From assembly GCA_032622095.1 (NCBI GenBank), contig CP136062.1:4588001-4652000 (forward strand): 64,000 nucleotides of DNA. Direction: 5' to 3'. This DNA is from Siphonodentalium dalli. Lineage: Eukaryota; Mollusca; Scaphopoda; Gadilida; Siphonodentaliidae. The translations under genes and the position numbers were made by a program. Of this stretch, positions 19,640-31,790 are shown piece after piece. A model generated the notes under the pieces. The model searched no databases. It saw only the letters and a program-made list of their open reading frames with translations, and was not told the origin of the DNA. How positions within the stretch are numbered: position 1 is the stretch's first letter; every line of letters begins with the position of its first letter.

Positions 19640-21947
19640 AGCTTGTTATCCCAACTACCCGGTAGGGTCAGTACTCGGTCTACTAAATGATAATTTTTTT
19701 AAATTAACTTGTAGGTTGCCTTCTTAACATGTATACGGTACTTGAGAAGTTAAGAGAACATTGCTGCATTTGCAGGTGTTGGTCTTATGCACATGCCCAT
19801 CTTCAGAACTTCTATTATTTCCCATATTGCGATAAACATGATGCAATACGATACATGTATTATTTGAAATGTACATGTATATCGGTACACTGGATTTACG
19901 ATGAATCTTTACTGACCGACAGTTTAGTAATGTACCGGTAGTACGGTAGATCTGTTATTGATCAATCTGATGAATATCCTAATATGTAATTAGCCTCCTG
20001 GCACATTAGTTATTTTTATAAAATCTTACTGCTAAATGTAATGTGCAAATATTGTATTGTTCCGAATTTAGTCAAGCGATCAGATGGCATCGTTCAAATA
20101 GTTCAGTGTTTGAGTGACTGACATTACATGAAAATATAAAGGCAAAATGCATTTAATATATTTTATTCCAATATACGGCACAGTAACATGTCAACTTATG
20201 TTATTGTGACTGACATTACACAAACCTTTCAAAGATACATGGCAACTGGATTTCAAATTTAATTTATAGAAGTGAATATATATATATGCATTGCTGATTT
20301 GTCTTACATACTAGTACATGTACATGTTACACTGACTTATTAACTCTCTTGATAAAATTACTATTTCTGCACAAACATAACAAAATATTTGGTGTCACGC
20401 TTGTACTGTAACAGTCTGTTGATCCCAGTGATCTGTTTTCAAACAAAGACAAAACAAATTGTTCAATTGTATCCAATGAACCTTATTTGTTCAAGTTATC
20501 AAGGGCGGATCTTGCGCTTAATATTGCTAACATACAACATGTACATGCATATACATGTATATACACAGCAGTTTACTTAATCTGACTCAAGTACAGTTAT
20601 TTCAACTGTGGATGAATGCATAGCCATGCAAGGGCGAAAACAACATCCTGTGATGTGTGGGCGCCCCACGTGGACTCTTTTCGCCATGCAGGGCACAATA
20701 ATTCTGTTGACATTTTGTTTCTGGGCGTCAATGTTTAGGCGCCCAAAGTTTTTCTATTAACATAGATATAGCAATTCTAACTGTGGTGTCAAATTTGTCA
20801 GCACAAATGCATGTTTTGAAGCCATGATTGAATTGAAATATGTATCCAATGCATATGGTCCACCCGGTGGCCCCGGGCCCATTTATTGTACAAATTGAAC
20901 TAGCTGTAAGCATGTACATGTAGCTGCATAATTATATTAGCTGACCAATTACATGTAGTAGTATTTTGAACATGTACATGTACATTTGTACCGGTAATCC
21001 GCAGTGTTGACACTGCCAAATATTTTGAGGACATACTAGTATCACTGGTGTGAAGCTACAGGACATTTAATCTGCATGCACGACTCTCCATATAGCATAC
21101 CGGGTACCGTATGGCCATGTTTATAGAGTACACTTGTGTGATGTACCCAGTCCTGGTGCAGCACTGGGTAGATTTTTTATCGCATTCCCTACCAATTACA
21201 TGTATTTTCATTGGAAATTGATATGCGAATACATTTAAAATCTAGTCTTGATTGACAGCTGTCTTGTTTCAATAGACGTCTGATAACAGCTGCGGGCATC
21301 TTGATATAAAATTAAGCTGAATAAGCTCCACCCCTCGACCGCGGTTTGTTAGGATGACATTAACTAACATGAACACTGACATGCGTGTTGATAGCACATT
21401 TTTCGTAAACAATGGAACTAAATTGAAAATCAAGATTAACTCTACTTGAAAACGAAATGATTCAAGGCTAAATCATAAAATTTAACCTCATTGAGTAAAA
21501 GCACAAGAAATGAGAGTCTGCGCGCTCCGTATATCAAGATAAATCGACCGAATTGATAGATGCACGATATTGGACAATAAACTGATTGATAACACAATCT
21601 ACATACATACATGTACATGTAATGATAGGCCTATATACATGTATATATATATATCTGTTGATTCGGTATGGTATTTATCTTTACAACGTAACAAGTCATA
21701 TTTATAGCTCTGTTAGTTGTGTTGTATGTGCACCGTTGGAAGGTATTTAATATCCTAAATATGTTAATGTTCTTGGGGTTGATGTTATTTCACAGTGTCT
21801 GTATCGTCCATATGATCCATTCGATTATTGTCCTCACAGTCTTGAAAAAATGCATATTTCTATTGAGACGTATTTGCTCTTATTGCATAAATTATCAAAT
21901 AAAAACAAATATACATTGGGTCATAACATTAATTATGAGCATTGAGC
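19640..21947. other. Anonymous DNA with ACATGT-rich runs
   Basis: No convincing gene. The 97-codon plus-strand frame at 21719-22012 is hydrophobic and runs into a MITE, so it is unlikely to be real. Short TACATGTACATG runs and (TA)n-like tracts occur near 20530, 20910, 21605 and 21640. Confidence 0.5.
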
Positions 21948-22103
21948 AGAGCCTGGTTGAAATGCTACGGTGTGGCGATTCATACTCGTCTGCGAGCTAC
22001 TGTCAGTACTGATGCCATATATGCATTGTTCTATTAATGGTTTGTATTTTGATGAGGTAAACTGCTCGTAACCTCCATTGTAGACAATTTCACACCAGGT
22101 TCT
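21948..22103. mobile_element. AGAGCCTGG MITE, copy A (156 bp)
   Basis: The left end AGAGCCTGGTTGAAATGCTA and right end TTTCACACCAGGTTCT are inverted. Similarity to the copy at 57494-57631 is clear inside (GTGTGGCGATTCATACTCGT, GCGAGCTAC, TTAATGGTTTGTATTTTGAT, AACCTCCATTGT). It extends a little beyond the ends into TTATGARCA / ATTCATAA, which is itself inverted, so the true termini may lie about 12 bp further out. Non-coding. Confidence 0.65.
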
Positions 22104-23029
22104 ATTCATAAACTAATTAAAAATTGGCATAAACAACTGTATTAAACAAATGTCTGTGCGAATGACTGGATCATTGACGACTCGGGCAGACATATACTGG
22201 GTAATCCTTTTGACAGCGTGTTCTGGGCCACAAACAATAGATATAACAAAACTTCAAAAAATGATATCTGGTCACACTGCGCGTTGATGGGTAGGTTTCT
22301 CGACTCGAATCAATTATTTGTTAACCCCGGAGTCAAAGAAATAGTAACTTATGACGGTCTGATCAGATTGCGTACCTGCCTTTAATGTTACACATATCTG
22401 CTGCACACATAACCACAAACAGCAGCATTGGGTGCGTTTTCAACGCTGAGATAACAGCTTTAAACGCCAGTAACCTTACATGTATATTTAGCACCCACTG
22501 GTGAGTGTTATTGACAATATATTGTGCATCTTAAAGGCATACATGTAACCTGGTTTTATTGTTTAATAGCATTACTATTGGCAGTTAATAATGTGATTGT
22601 GTTTAGTAGATTTTTTGGAATTTTGTTGGTTGCATGGGAAGACAACTTTGGTTTTCAAATTTTTAAAAACTTGAAAGCTCTGTATCAGTCTATGAGAACA
22701 AAATAATTGTTCATAACACTTTTAGAACTGTAGGTCTAGTTTGTTTTATTTATATATTAATGGAAAGCTTTTTCGACATTGATTTCAATTGATTACAAAT
22801 GTAAATAGAAATACTAAAGGGGCACACCAGGTTTGATATATTTTTCTTGTACTCTACATGAGATAAAAAGTTTATGTGTACCGGTACCTACATGTATACC
22901 ATAGTATGGTACACTTAGTGTCAATGTTTGGCCACTGGTCGTTCGTCCTTCCATCTGTACCGGGTACGTCTGTCTGTCCCTCCATAGACACTTTAGGCAT
23001 AATGCGATAACTCTAACATTTTCTATTTG
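22104..23029. other. Anonymous AT-rich DNA
   Basis: No gene, element terminus or tandem repeat recognised. Confidence 0.5.
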
Positions 23030-23320
23030 ATCGAAACCAAATTTTGTACAGTATATACCGGTATATAGGTTTCACAACCCAATATACAGTTCGAGTTCGA
23101 ATATGGGTTTGATCCAAGATTTTTTTTACAAAGTTATGGCCCTTTTTACTTAGAATTCACGCATGCTGCAAAAACTCACACATTTTTTTTATCTGATTGA
23201 CAACAAATTTGATATGTGAGATTGTCAGCCCAAAATACAGATCAAGTTCGAATATGGGTTTGATCCGATTTATTTTAAAGGAGTTATGTTTATCTTGAAT
23301 TTCCTCGCTCAATTTAACAG
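23030..23320 (+). repeat. CAAGTTCGAATATGGG-family repeat, two units
   Basis: GTTCGAGTTCGAATATGGGT then TTGATCC at 23090 and AAGTTCGAATATGGGTTTGA at 23245 are about 155 bp apart, with CAAATTTGRTATRTGAGATT between. The same family fills 24640-25160 (diverged) and 54880-55285. Confidence 0.6.
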
Positions 23321-24540
23321 GCAAAAAATATTAAAACACTTTTATTATAATAACAAAATTATTTAATTAAAAAAAAATGTCATTGACACTAATTTGTTTT
23401 AATTGTATATCATTAATTAGGTGTGATGTCCTGTTTTGAAAATAGGCAGATTTTATTTCAATAGTTGCATGTAATGCCGTTGTATGAAGGTAAAGATAAA
23501 CAACCTGCTGGCTGGATAAGTATTTATCCTATCTGTCAAATTGATTAATGGCTAAACCATTGTATCTCACAGTGAGAGGTCATTGTGTGAATAGGGACAG
23601 TTATGAGATTTAAAACGACTTACCCACCCCAAATACTTTAACCCCTTATTAAGACAAATTATATAATATGAGCTTTTGATTTTATGTTTAAGTACTGATA
23701 TATGTATTACTGTGATCATATCTTTGACCAATTATCAGTTATAGCTAATCGCTATCGCCAAGGTATGGGTTAAACATCTGTCGATCGTGATCGGCCTCTC
23801 GTTTTATATTTGGTTCAAATAGGGGCAGAAATATGATATTTACCCATATTTACCGTATGTGAACTGTTAACCTTGTGGGTTGATTTATGAGCTGGGTTTA
23901 GAACCACATAATTGGTGGGAGGGTTTCTGGGATTGACCCCCCTAATTTCGGTATTCAGTGTAAAATATGTTGTAACTACACCAACAAATGGCCACATTTA
24001 GAATATTTCTAACTTTATGAATTTGAAGTACCAGTTGTAAAATTATTCAATCATGTGAGATTGAAGCCACATGGACATCCATGTTGGTCGGTTGATAGAG
24101 GTTTATCGTTATTTCAGCTGCTATGCCATATCACAACATCAGTTTTACTGGTTGAATGACCACACTAACTGTTAATTGCCCCAACCCGCCAAACGGGCAC
24201 CCATGTTAGTCAGTTTTGGTTCGTTAATTAAGCTAGCTTATGTTCATATTATATACAGCATGTCGACGCAATGTATGTATTTTGGGCACGAATACATTTT
24301 AGGATAGTTTTGAATCGCGAAGTATCAAATAATCTCATTCGACGCAGAAGACCAGTAATGATGACGTGTTATGTTTGAATATAAAAGGTCAGCAGACCAC
24401 AGTGTCCCCCGAAAACGTGGCAAGTCGACGCTGCTTTGTTCAAGAAATAAAAAAATGTTGAAATGTTCTAAGTCGAAAGGGTTAATAATTCCGTAAGGAA
24501 ATAATTTTTCCGTCATCTATATACATGTTGCACATCTCCA
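23321..24540. other. Anonymous AT-rich DNA
   Basis: No gene or element recognised by eye. Confidence 0.5.
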
Positions 24541-25300
24541 ATATGTCGGTAACAATACTCTGAAGTTTCAAATATCTACGATCAAAACTGTTGGAGGAGT
24601 TGATTACACCATGAAGGTACCCTCATACAGAAAATTATAAAAAATGTTGTTCAAAGTCGAAAGGCCCATAACTCTGGGAAAAATCATTGGATCAAACTCA
24701 AGTTCGAACTTAACCTGTATTTTGATATGAACGACACACAAAAATAACAGAATTTCCAATTAAACAGTCCAAACTTGAGTTATCATCCGGAAACCAAAGA
24801 AAAAACAAGTAAATTGAATTTTCTAAGTCGAAAAGCCCATAAGTCTGAGAAAAATAATCGGATCAAACTCAAATTCGAACTTGACCTGTATTTTGATATC
24901 AATGACTCACAAAAAAACGGAATTTTCAATTGAACAGTCCAAACTTGACTTATCATCCGGAAACCAAAGAAAAAAGAAGAAAATTTAATGTTCTAAGTCG
25001 ATCCACATAAAAACGGTATTTTGCAATTAAAGGATCCAAACTTGAGATATCATCCGGAAACCGAAAAAGTGAGAAATTTTCTAAGTTAAAAAAAAGTTGA
25101 AATAAAATTTAAAAAAAATACATAAAAGAACATCGGATCAAACCCAGAATTGCAGAGCACCTGGGTTCTTGGTTGAGACACCTACATACAATCAAATCGG
25201 ATTATCATTACTGGATTTATAACTCCGGACGGACGACTAGACGGATGCACGGACGTACGCACGGACGGACGCGGCTGATTACAATAGTCCTACGAAAATT
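24541..25300 (+). repeat. Diverged tandem repeats (AAGTCGAAARGCCCATAA units)
   Basis: Units of about 175 bp share TCTAAGTCGAAAAGCCCATA, GGATCAAACTCAAGTTCGAA, TTGACCTGTATTTTGATATC, AACAGTCCAAACTTGAGTTA and TCATCCGGAAACCAAAGAAA, with three units between 24640 and 25080. A GGACGGACG-rich tail follows at 25228-25275. This fits an old interspersed repeat; no coding. Confidence 0.6.
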
Positions 25301-25374
25301 TCGGGGGACAATAAGCACTATACATATGTTTGTTGTCGTGGGAGGGGTTGAAGTGAAGCTGGCTAACAAACATC

Positions 25375-25591
25375 TACAGTAATGCCCAAAGTAATTGACC
25401 ACTTAACCAGTGCAGAATTATGGGTAATTTTTCAGGATTTAGTTGGAAATATGGCTTGTTGCCATTCATCGGAAAGCTCTCGCCCAGAGCTTTCCGATGA
25501 ATGGCAACAAGCCATATTTCCGACTAAATCCTGACAAATTACGCATAATTCTGATGTGGTTAAGTGGTCAATTACTTTGGGAATTACTGTA
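25375..25591. mobile_element. Palindromic mariner-type MITE, copy 1 (213 bp, TA target)
   Basis: The body is 25377-25589, starting CAGTAATGCCCAAAGTAATT and ending AATTACTTTGGGAATTACTG. It is flanked by TA on both sides (25375-25376, 25590-25591), as in Tc1/mariner insertions. The arms are nearly fully complementary across the whole element, with the centre at GCTCTCGCCCAGAGC. It cannot encode a transposase. Copy 2 at 50981-51193 has the same length. Confidence 0.85.
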
Positions 25592-26918
25592 CATTGTGCT
25601 TCTATCACATTAAAACATAACACATCATCATAATAGAGTTACCGTTCTTCTGCTGCACTATGCAGATGTTTGATATTGTGGGCGGGTTTTTTTAGTAGTT
25701 AGCTGACTAGCTTTCACTTCAAAAACCCGTCCACTATAGGGTACAATCAACTAAATATTTCCCATAGGCGACAGTGTTAGGGTTAAGCCATCCCCACGAT
25801 TCATTACCCTACTGAGCCAAACTTTAAATATTGTTGCGTGTAGAACTCCACGTCGGACATAAGTTGTCAAAAAAAAAATGGTGCCTCACCATACTTATTC
25901 CTGGAAATAAATTGGCATTTCCACAACTACCCCCTTTTGTGCACAAAATTTCAATATAGAAAAATACCCCCACCCCTACCAAATGTGGCGACCAATGTAG
26001 CCGCTTGACGAACAATCCCACACAAATGACCGAGGAATTAACATAGCCTATGAATTTCTTTTTTCTTTCACATTAAACAACCGAAGATATTATACACCAT
26101 TCAGCTGCCGGTATTTTTTTATGCTGACTCGAGTTTCCCCACACAAATGCCAAGGGGCATAATTTCAAGTATTTCGTTGCTTATAACCAATAACAAACAT
26201 CTGCACAGTGCAGCAGAGGAGCAGTAACACTATTATAATGACGTGTTATGTTTTTATTTTCTTCAGTTACATTAGTAAATCGCCATTTTGTTTTGGTTGC
26301 TATACAAAACCAAATGCGATGTTGCAGTAATTGATTCTTTATATATGTCCCAGCTCGTATATAATATCCTCTCTTTCTCTCCTCTCTCACTCAGCTCTCT
26401 CCTATCATTTCTCTCTCCTCAAATGTATGTCAATAAGTTGGTATACTCACCACCAAACCACCTCGACATGGTTTTGCGCCGATTTTCACTAAACGTTGAA
26501 TCTGATCCACGAACGATAAAGAGACAAGTTATATGCATTCGGGGAAACACAAGGAACCTAAATCAAACTTTTAAAACATTCATGCTTTGTGCCGCTGAAG
26601 TAACATTGATAGACGGTGACATATAAATAACATTGCATGATATTGTGATATGTCTCACTATTTGTATTTCGTATTTTCAGTGGGCAAATTATTTCATTGA
26701 ACAAACTTATCCCCAATAAACCAGCCTTTCCCAATACATGTCGAAGTATAATCCCGTGTACAATGTGCAGATCATTAATAACAAACACCATTGTCAAATA
26801 TATCCGCATGATTTAATATTGCGACATTAATTACAGTCTTATTCAATTCAACCGCACATGTATATATAGTTACTCTAAGCACGCAAGTCGAGTTCAATCA
26901 TGCCTCTAGCATTGTTTG

Positions 26919-26922
<4 letters not shown>
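25592..26922. other. Anonymous DNA, no gene seen
   Basis: Includes a CTCTCT-rich stretch at 26370-26420. The 112-codon plus-strand frame at 26288-26626 passes through that pyrimidine tract and has no recognised domain. It is not called as a gene. Confidence 0.45.

Positions 26923-26967
<45 letters not shown>
26923..26967. repeat. (TA)n microsatellite
   Basis: About 22 uninterrupted TA dinucleotides, lying about 90 bp upstream of the 33-bp tandem array. Confidence 0.95.
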
Positions 26968-26972
<5 letters not shown>

Positions 26973-27056
26973 CTGCTGTTAAATCTGTTGATCCATGTGC
27001 ACATTAAAATGACTAATTCCCCGTCTATGATCTGTCTTCTTGAAAATCTACAACCC

Positions 27057-27290
27057 ATCAGTGACATATAATCTAGACTAGGGAGTATCATCAGTGGCAT
27101 ATAAACTAGACTAGTGAGTATCATCGGTGACATATAAACTAGACTAGGGAGTATCATCAGTGACATATAAACTCGACTGGGGAGTATCATCAGTGACATA
27201 TAAACTAGACTAGGGAGTACCATCAGTGACATATAAACTAGACTAGGGAGTATCATCAGTTACATATAAACTAGACTAGGGAGTATCATC
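27057..27290. repeat. 33-bp tandem repeat, about 7 copies
   Basis: Units of AGACTAGGGAGTATCATCAG then TGACATATAAACT repeat head to tail with single-base variants (e.g. TAGTGAGTATCATCGGTGAC). The period is a multiple of three, so the minus strand stays open as an 11-residue periodic frame (PSLVYMSLMIL). That is expected from the period and is not evidence for a protein. Confidence 0.85.
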
Positions 27291-28338
27291 TTGTTAACAA
27301 AATTCGTTTTATTTAATGTAAGGTGTATATATAGCTGCGGGTGAAGTGGAGTGAACAGTTTACTTTCCTTCAGATATATAGTTCAAATATAAATATGACC
27401 CTAACAGCAACATCGACCGGACAAGACATAACAACCGCTAACCCCATTACCAATATAACAATTAAACTCAACATGATTAGTATTGATTACCCTTCAAAAC
27501 GATAACGTCATGCATCAGTTTACGGCCAATTTGTTAACCACCGCACACACAAAATGGTTAAAAAACACGGAAAAAATATGAGTTTTATGTACGGTTATAG
27601 TTTGTGAATATACATGTGTATAGAATAAAGGGGCTACCAGCATCTCGCCAATATATTATATGAAATAAATCGATGGAATATTCAACACCAAACGATGTAG
27701 AAAATAGAAGTGTTAATATATGGAAACGAGGATCAGGCAATATGAAGTCTTCACCTCTTTGTCTACGGAAGGGTTGGAAATATTGGTTTTAGGAATAAGA
27801 TAAGATACGAATAAAATAGTGTTAGGGATAGCAGGAGGCAGAGAGAGAAAAGAGAGTGTGAGAAGGAGACACTATAGCAGACGAGTGGGGGACAGTGTCT
27901 TTTCGATGGCACGTCTTGTACTAAACGAGTTATTTTATACACAAGTAAAATACTAGGTTTCGTGAAAATTGGAATGGAACACTGAATATATACACAATCA
28001 AAGGCCAATGCACCTATAACTTTATGACACTTTTCAATATGTCATATTGGGGAAAAATAGAGTTGAGAATGCACGACGAGCAGACACCGTGACCTGTATA
28101 CATTACAAAGAACTCGTGATGGCCATGTTCACTATCCTATAGTAGTATGATATCGCTATATATGCAAAATGTTATTGTAAAAGTTACAGCAATACGTTTA
28201 TACATGTCGACTACACATGTGCCATTTTGGTATGTTGTCGTAAATAGAAGGTACACCGATGACACACAAAGCAATTGTTGCTAGCCAACATACTATACGC
28301 TGCATACCCCATGACCGGAAGTAAGTGCTCGAAACTTC
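27291..28338. other. Anonymous AT-rich DNA
   Basis: No gene recognised. A purine-rich GAGAGAGAAAAGAGAGTG tract is at about 27840-27860. Confidence 0.45.
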
Positions 28339-29092
28339 TGCATATGGATAAATCATAAAGTATGATGACGTGCGTAGAAATGATTGAAATCGGTCTTGTT
28401 GCATGCATGGGTAAATCATAGGGTATTATGACGTGCGTGGAAATGATTGAAATCGGCCTTGTTGCATGCATGGGTAAATTATAGTGTATTATGACGTGCG
28501 TGGAAACTATTGAAATCGGCCTTGTTGCATGCATGGGTAAATTATAGTGTATTATGACGTGCGTAGAAATGATTGAAATCGGCCTTGTTGCATGCATGGG
28601 TAAATTATAGTGTATTATGACGTGCCTGGAAATGATTGAAATCGGCCTTGTTGCATGCATGGGTAAATCATAGGGTATTATGGCGTGCGTGGAAATGATT
28701 GAAATCGGTCTTGTTGCATGCATGGGTAAATCATAGTGTATTATGACGTGATTGGAAATGATTGAAATCGGCCTTGTTGCATGCATGGGTAAATCATAGG
28801 GTATTATGACGTGCGTGGAAATGATTGAAATCGGTCTTGTTGCATGCATGGGTAAATCATAAAGTATTACGACGTGATTGGAAATGATTGAAATCGGCCT
28901 TGTTGCATGCATGGGTAAATCATAAAGTATTATGACGTGCGTGAAAACTATTGAAATCGGCCTTGTTGCATGCATGGGTAAATCATAAAGTATTATGACG
29001 TGCGTGAAAACTATTGAAATCGGCCTTGTTGCATGCATGGGTAAATCATAAAGTATTATGACGTGCGTGGAAACTATTGAAATCGGTCTTGT
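28339..29092. repeat. 63-bp tandem repeat (minisatellite), about 12 copies
   Basis: Each unit contains GCATGCATGGGTAAATCATA, TATTATGACGTGCGTGGAAA and TGATTGAAATCGGCCTTGTT. Unit starts are 63 bp apart (e.g. 28401, 28464). Variants include CGTGATTGG in place of CGTGCGTGG in two units. Because 63 is divisible by three, the minus strand reads open for 275 codons with a 21-residue period (MHATRPISIIS...). The frame ends in unrelated flank, and no signal peptide or known family is visible, so I call it a satellite and not a gene. Confidence 0.9.
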
Positions 29093-29311
29093 TCAAATTG
29101 GAATACACACACCTTGATAGGATTGCTGTGGCATATTTCAAAATAAACTAATCTATCAACCATTAGATAACTATCCACAATCCTTCTTTAGATTTGTAGA
29201 GTTTATTTGTGTACTAACCTTTCATCCATTTTCTATAAAATATAGTCATCCTATCAGGAAAAACACCCTGAAATGAACGACGTCACAGTCAGTTTAATCC
29301 AAGACTAAGTA
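29093..29311. other. Spacer, nothing recognised
   Basis: AT-rich spacer between the 63-bp array and the composite foldback element. Confidence 0.4.
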
Positions 29312-29772
29312 ATGTGCCTGTAATTTGCAGAAGCGGTCCCCAGAGGGTGAATTAAGTGACGCTATCCGCACAGCGGGCTAGTATCACTAAATTCACCCTC
29401 TGGTGGTCTCATTCTTGTTATGCCTCCTCTTCTCTGGAAAGTTTCTTTATTATCAAAATTCTATAAAAACATCTTCACATAGATGTTATTTCTTTTTTAG
29501 TTTAGTTTCCCTATATCCGCAAATTGGCAGACGACACATTGCATAACGGTAATCGAAGTTCCCAATGGGCGTACATCACAATATTCACCATTTTGGAAAC
29601 TTCAATCTGAGTCTATGTCTCCCATGGCAGATGAGTCTCAAGCAGAATTACTCACCAGAGGGTGAATTTGGTTATGCTAGCCCGCTATATATGCGGGATA
29701 GCGTCAGCCCAGGATAGGGTCACTAAATTCACCATCTGCATGGGGACCCCATTCTGCAAATGACAGGCACAA
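29312..29772. mobile_element. Composite foldback element, copy 2
   Basis: The left end TGTGCCTGTAATTTGCAGAA is inverted at the right as TTCTGCAAATGACAGGCACA. The interior repeats the copy 1 plan: GGTCCCCAGAGGGTGAATTA, a CCGCACAGCGGGCTAG palindrome, inverted AAATTCACCCTCTGG, a middle block with TATCCGCAAATTGGCAGA and CCCAATGGGCGTACATCACA, then a second palindrome (CCCGCTATATATGCGGGATA). It is non-coding and about 280 bp shorter than copy 1 because it lacks one internal palindrome. Confidence 0.65.
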
Positions 29773-30550
29773 TAAACACAGGCGTTGTTTAACCAGGCAC
29801 AATTATTATGACCTCCACATTTAGTAGTCATTTACTTTTGTCGCAGAAAAAAGGTTAAGGCATTTGATTATTGTTGATTCAGTTCCCGAGCACAGGGGTG
29901 CTGAATCGACAAAGAAAACACCAAACAATAGGTTTATAATTGCCATCGAATCGATTATATAAAGGAATGGAGTCTCAATAAGACTAAATAAAAATGTAAC
30001 TGCGTTTAATGTAACCTGAACGCCCCTCCAAAAACGTGGCGCCTCCTCACGATTTTACTATTTGTTTTCAAATTTTCCTCTTCTCCCAACTTGACTGTAT
30101 TCGTCCAGTTTCTATTAGTTTCAGTTGCTGATTTAAATTAAATCTGAGCCATTAGCCTTATTAACATTCACAATCATGCTAACAAAACACACCAAACTGG
30201 GGTTAGTGGCCTAAAAAAAACATCCAAAAACGTGATACCTCAAAAATAGGCAACTTTAATTCAAACTAAAACGAAGTATTTTAGACTTATGAGCCATGGG
30301 TATGGCTGGGATATGTTTATTTATCAATCCGACCAGACGCTCCTAAATTTCTACTTCTTTGGCTTCGGGGGTCAAAAATATTTGAGTCGAGTCGAGGAAC
30401 CCACCCATGATGATAAGCCCCCCAGTTGACGGCAAATCAGGAACGATAACTCTATCCGAAGTACACGACCTACATTCTCTGCAGTACTCCTGTTGGTGTT
30501 AGTCTAGACAGTTTGACCTATATTCTCCGCCCACGCGTCGGTTTATTTGT
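29773..30550. other. Anonymous DNA, no gene seen
   Basis: No domain-bearing frame or clear repeat recognised. Confidence 0.45.
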
Positions 30551-30700
30551 ATACCGGTTGGGCATGTCCAAAAAATTTCAAAAACATCAAAAATTTCAAA
30601 AATTTCAAACAATTCAAAAACTTCAAAAAATTCAAAAACTTAACAAATTTCACAAATTTCAAAAAACTTCAAAAATTAAACAAAATTCAGGATTTAGTCA
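30551..30700 (+). repeat. Degenerate (TTCAAAAA)n simple repeat
   Basis: Irregular TTCAAAAA / CTTCAAAAAATTC tracts. The Lys/Gln-rich open frame here (KFQKFQKIQKL-like) is produced by the simple repeat. Confidence 0.75.
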
Positions 30701-30704
30701 AAAA

Positions 30705-30799
30705 CAGTTTAATGGAATTTTGAAAATAGTTTTAGAACGTACCCCACAAAAACAAGATTTTATTTTATGCCTAACATTTTTGGAAATTCCATTAAACTG
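30705..30799. repeat. 16-bp perfect inverted repeat, stem-loop
   Basis: CAGTTTAATGGAATTT at 30705-30720 is the exact reverse complement of AAATTCCATTAAACTG at 30784-30799, with a 63-nt AT-rich loop. It may be a small foldback relic. No function is evident. Confidence 0.7.
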
Positions 30800-30900
30800 T
30801 TCCAGGACCCAGCGTCGCCGCGCCAATTTTTTACCTATACAATAGATTGTGCATATTGAAATCACTCATAATTGCATTGACATTTGTATCAACAACAACA

Positions 30901-30966
30901 GCCGCCGCCGCCGCCGCCGCCGCCGCCGCGTCGGCGTATGCCGCTCTCAACCCCCCCCCCCCCCCC
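30901..30966. repeat. (CCG)n followed by poly-C
   Basis: About nine CCG/GCC triplets at 30901-30929, then a run of about 16 C at 30950-30966. The alanine- and proline-rich frames on either strand are low-complexity artefacts. Confidence 0.9.
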
Positions 30967-31039
30967 TCCCTCTCCGCGCGAGCGCCAATTTTACCAAAGA
31001 ACAATGTCGGCACATTTAACATCTAAAATTAGAAATGAA

Positions 31040-31790
31040 ACGTGTCGGAACACGTTAATATCATGCATTTTGATTGGTTAGCTGGCTCAACATAATAATG
31101 GGACTGCTGATATTTTATGTCTGACGTAGAAGGGAACAAAAATAATAATGGATACACAGCTCAAGAAATTGAACAGTATGGAAGTTGGCGCAGTTACGAA
31201 ATATTTGATGAAAGTTATGTCAGGCATATCATTCTGAGAAACGGCTTTCATTACCCACCCCCATTTTGACCAAAATGTTCAATAGTTGGAAATGTCATGA
31301 CTGACACAAAATTGGCTGTAAATTTCATACCAAATTTTAGTAGTTTGAGTATAATTTAACCCCCTCCCCACCCAAGATTTATATTTAGCGTGAAATGTTT
31401 TAGACCATGCAATAGGTCCATGTTGTGTCGGTCAATCAATAGTTCCCACCTTGGATCAAATTTGTGGAGTACAGTGGCAATTATAGTGGGATTGATAGAA
31501 ATACCAATTATAAAATTCCAACCCGGGGGGTGGGGGATGTTCAAATGGAATTTCTCGGACTTGGACGGACATTTTTGTCTGCTTCAATATGGGGGCCGGA
31601 TAACTATAGTGTAATTTAAACTAATTTAGACAAAACGCTCTGAAAAGTTTGGCTATACCATATCTGTATTACGTCACGAAAACATTTGGCGGGAAACTGT
31701 AATTCCGTCACGCCAAAATTTGTAATTCCGTCACGCTAGGTGTGACGGTTTTCTCAGGTGGTATTAATCATTGAAAGTCGGATATATATA
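31040..31790. other. Anonymous DNA, no gene seen
   Basis: Contains a short direct repeat, GTAATTCCGTCACGC, at about 31698 and 31722, the second forming a CCGTCACGCTAGGTGTGACGG hairpin-like motif (21 nt including loop). Otherwise nothing recognised. Confidence 0.4.

Noticed and set aside
26288-26626. 112-codon plus-strand frame
   Set aside because: Runs through a CT-rich simple tract; no domain, no supporting splice pattern.
28211-29038. 275-codon minus-strand reading frame, the longest in the window
   Set aside because: It is the translation of a 63-bp tandem repeat; the frame stays open because the period is divisible by three, and no domain or transcript signal supports it.
30510-30845. 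Lys/Gln-rich 110-codon frame
   Set aside because: Most of it is the degenerate TTCAAAAA repeat, so the amino-acid bias is a by-product.
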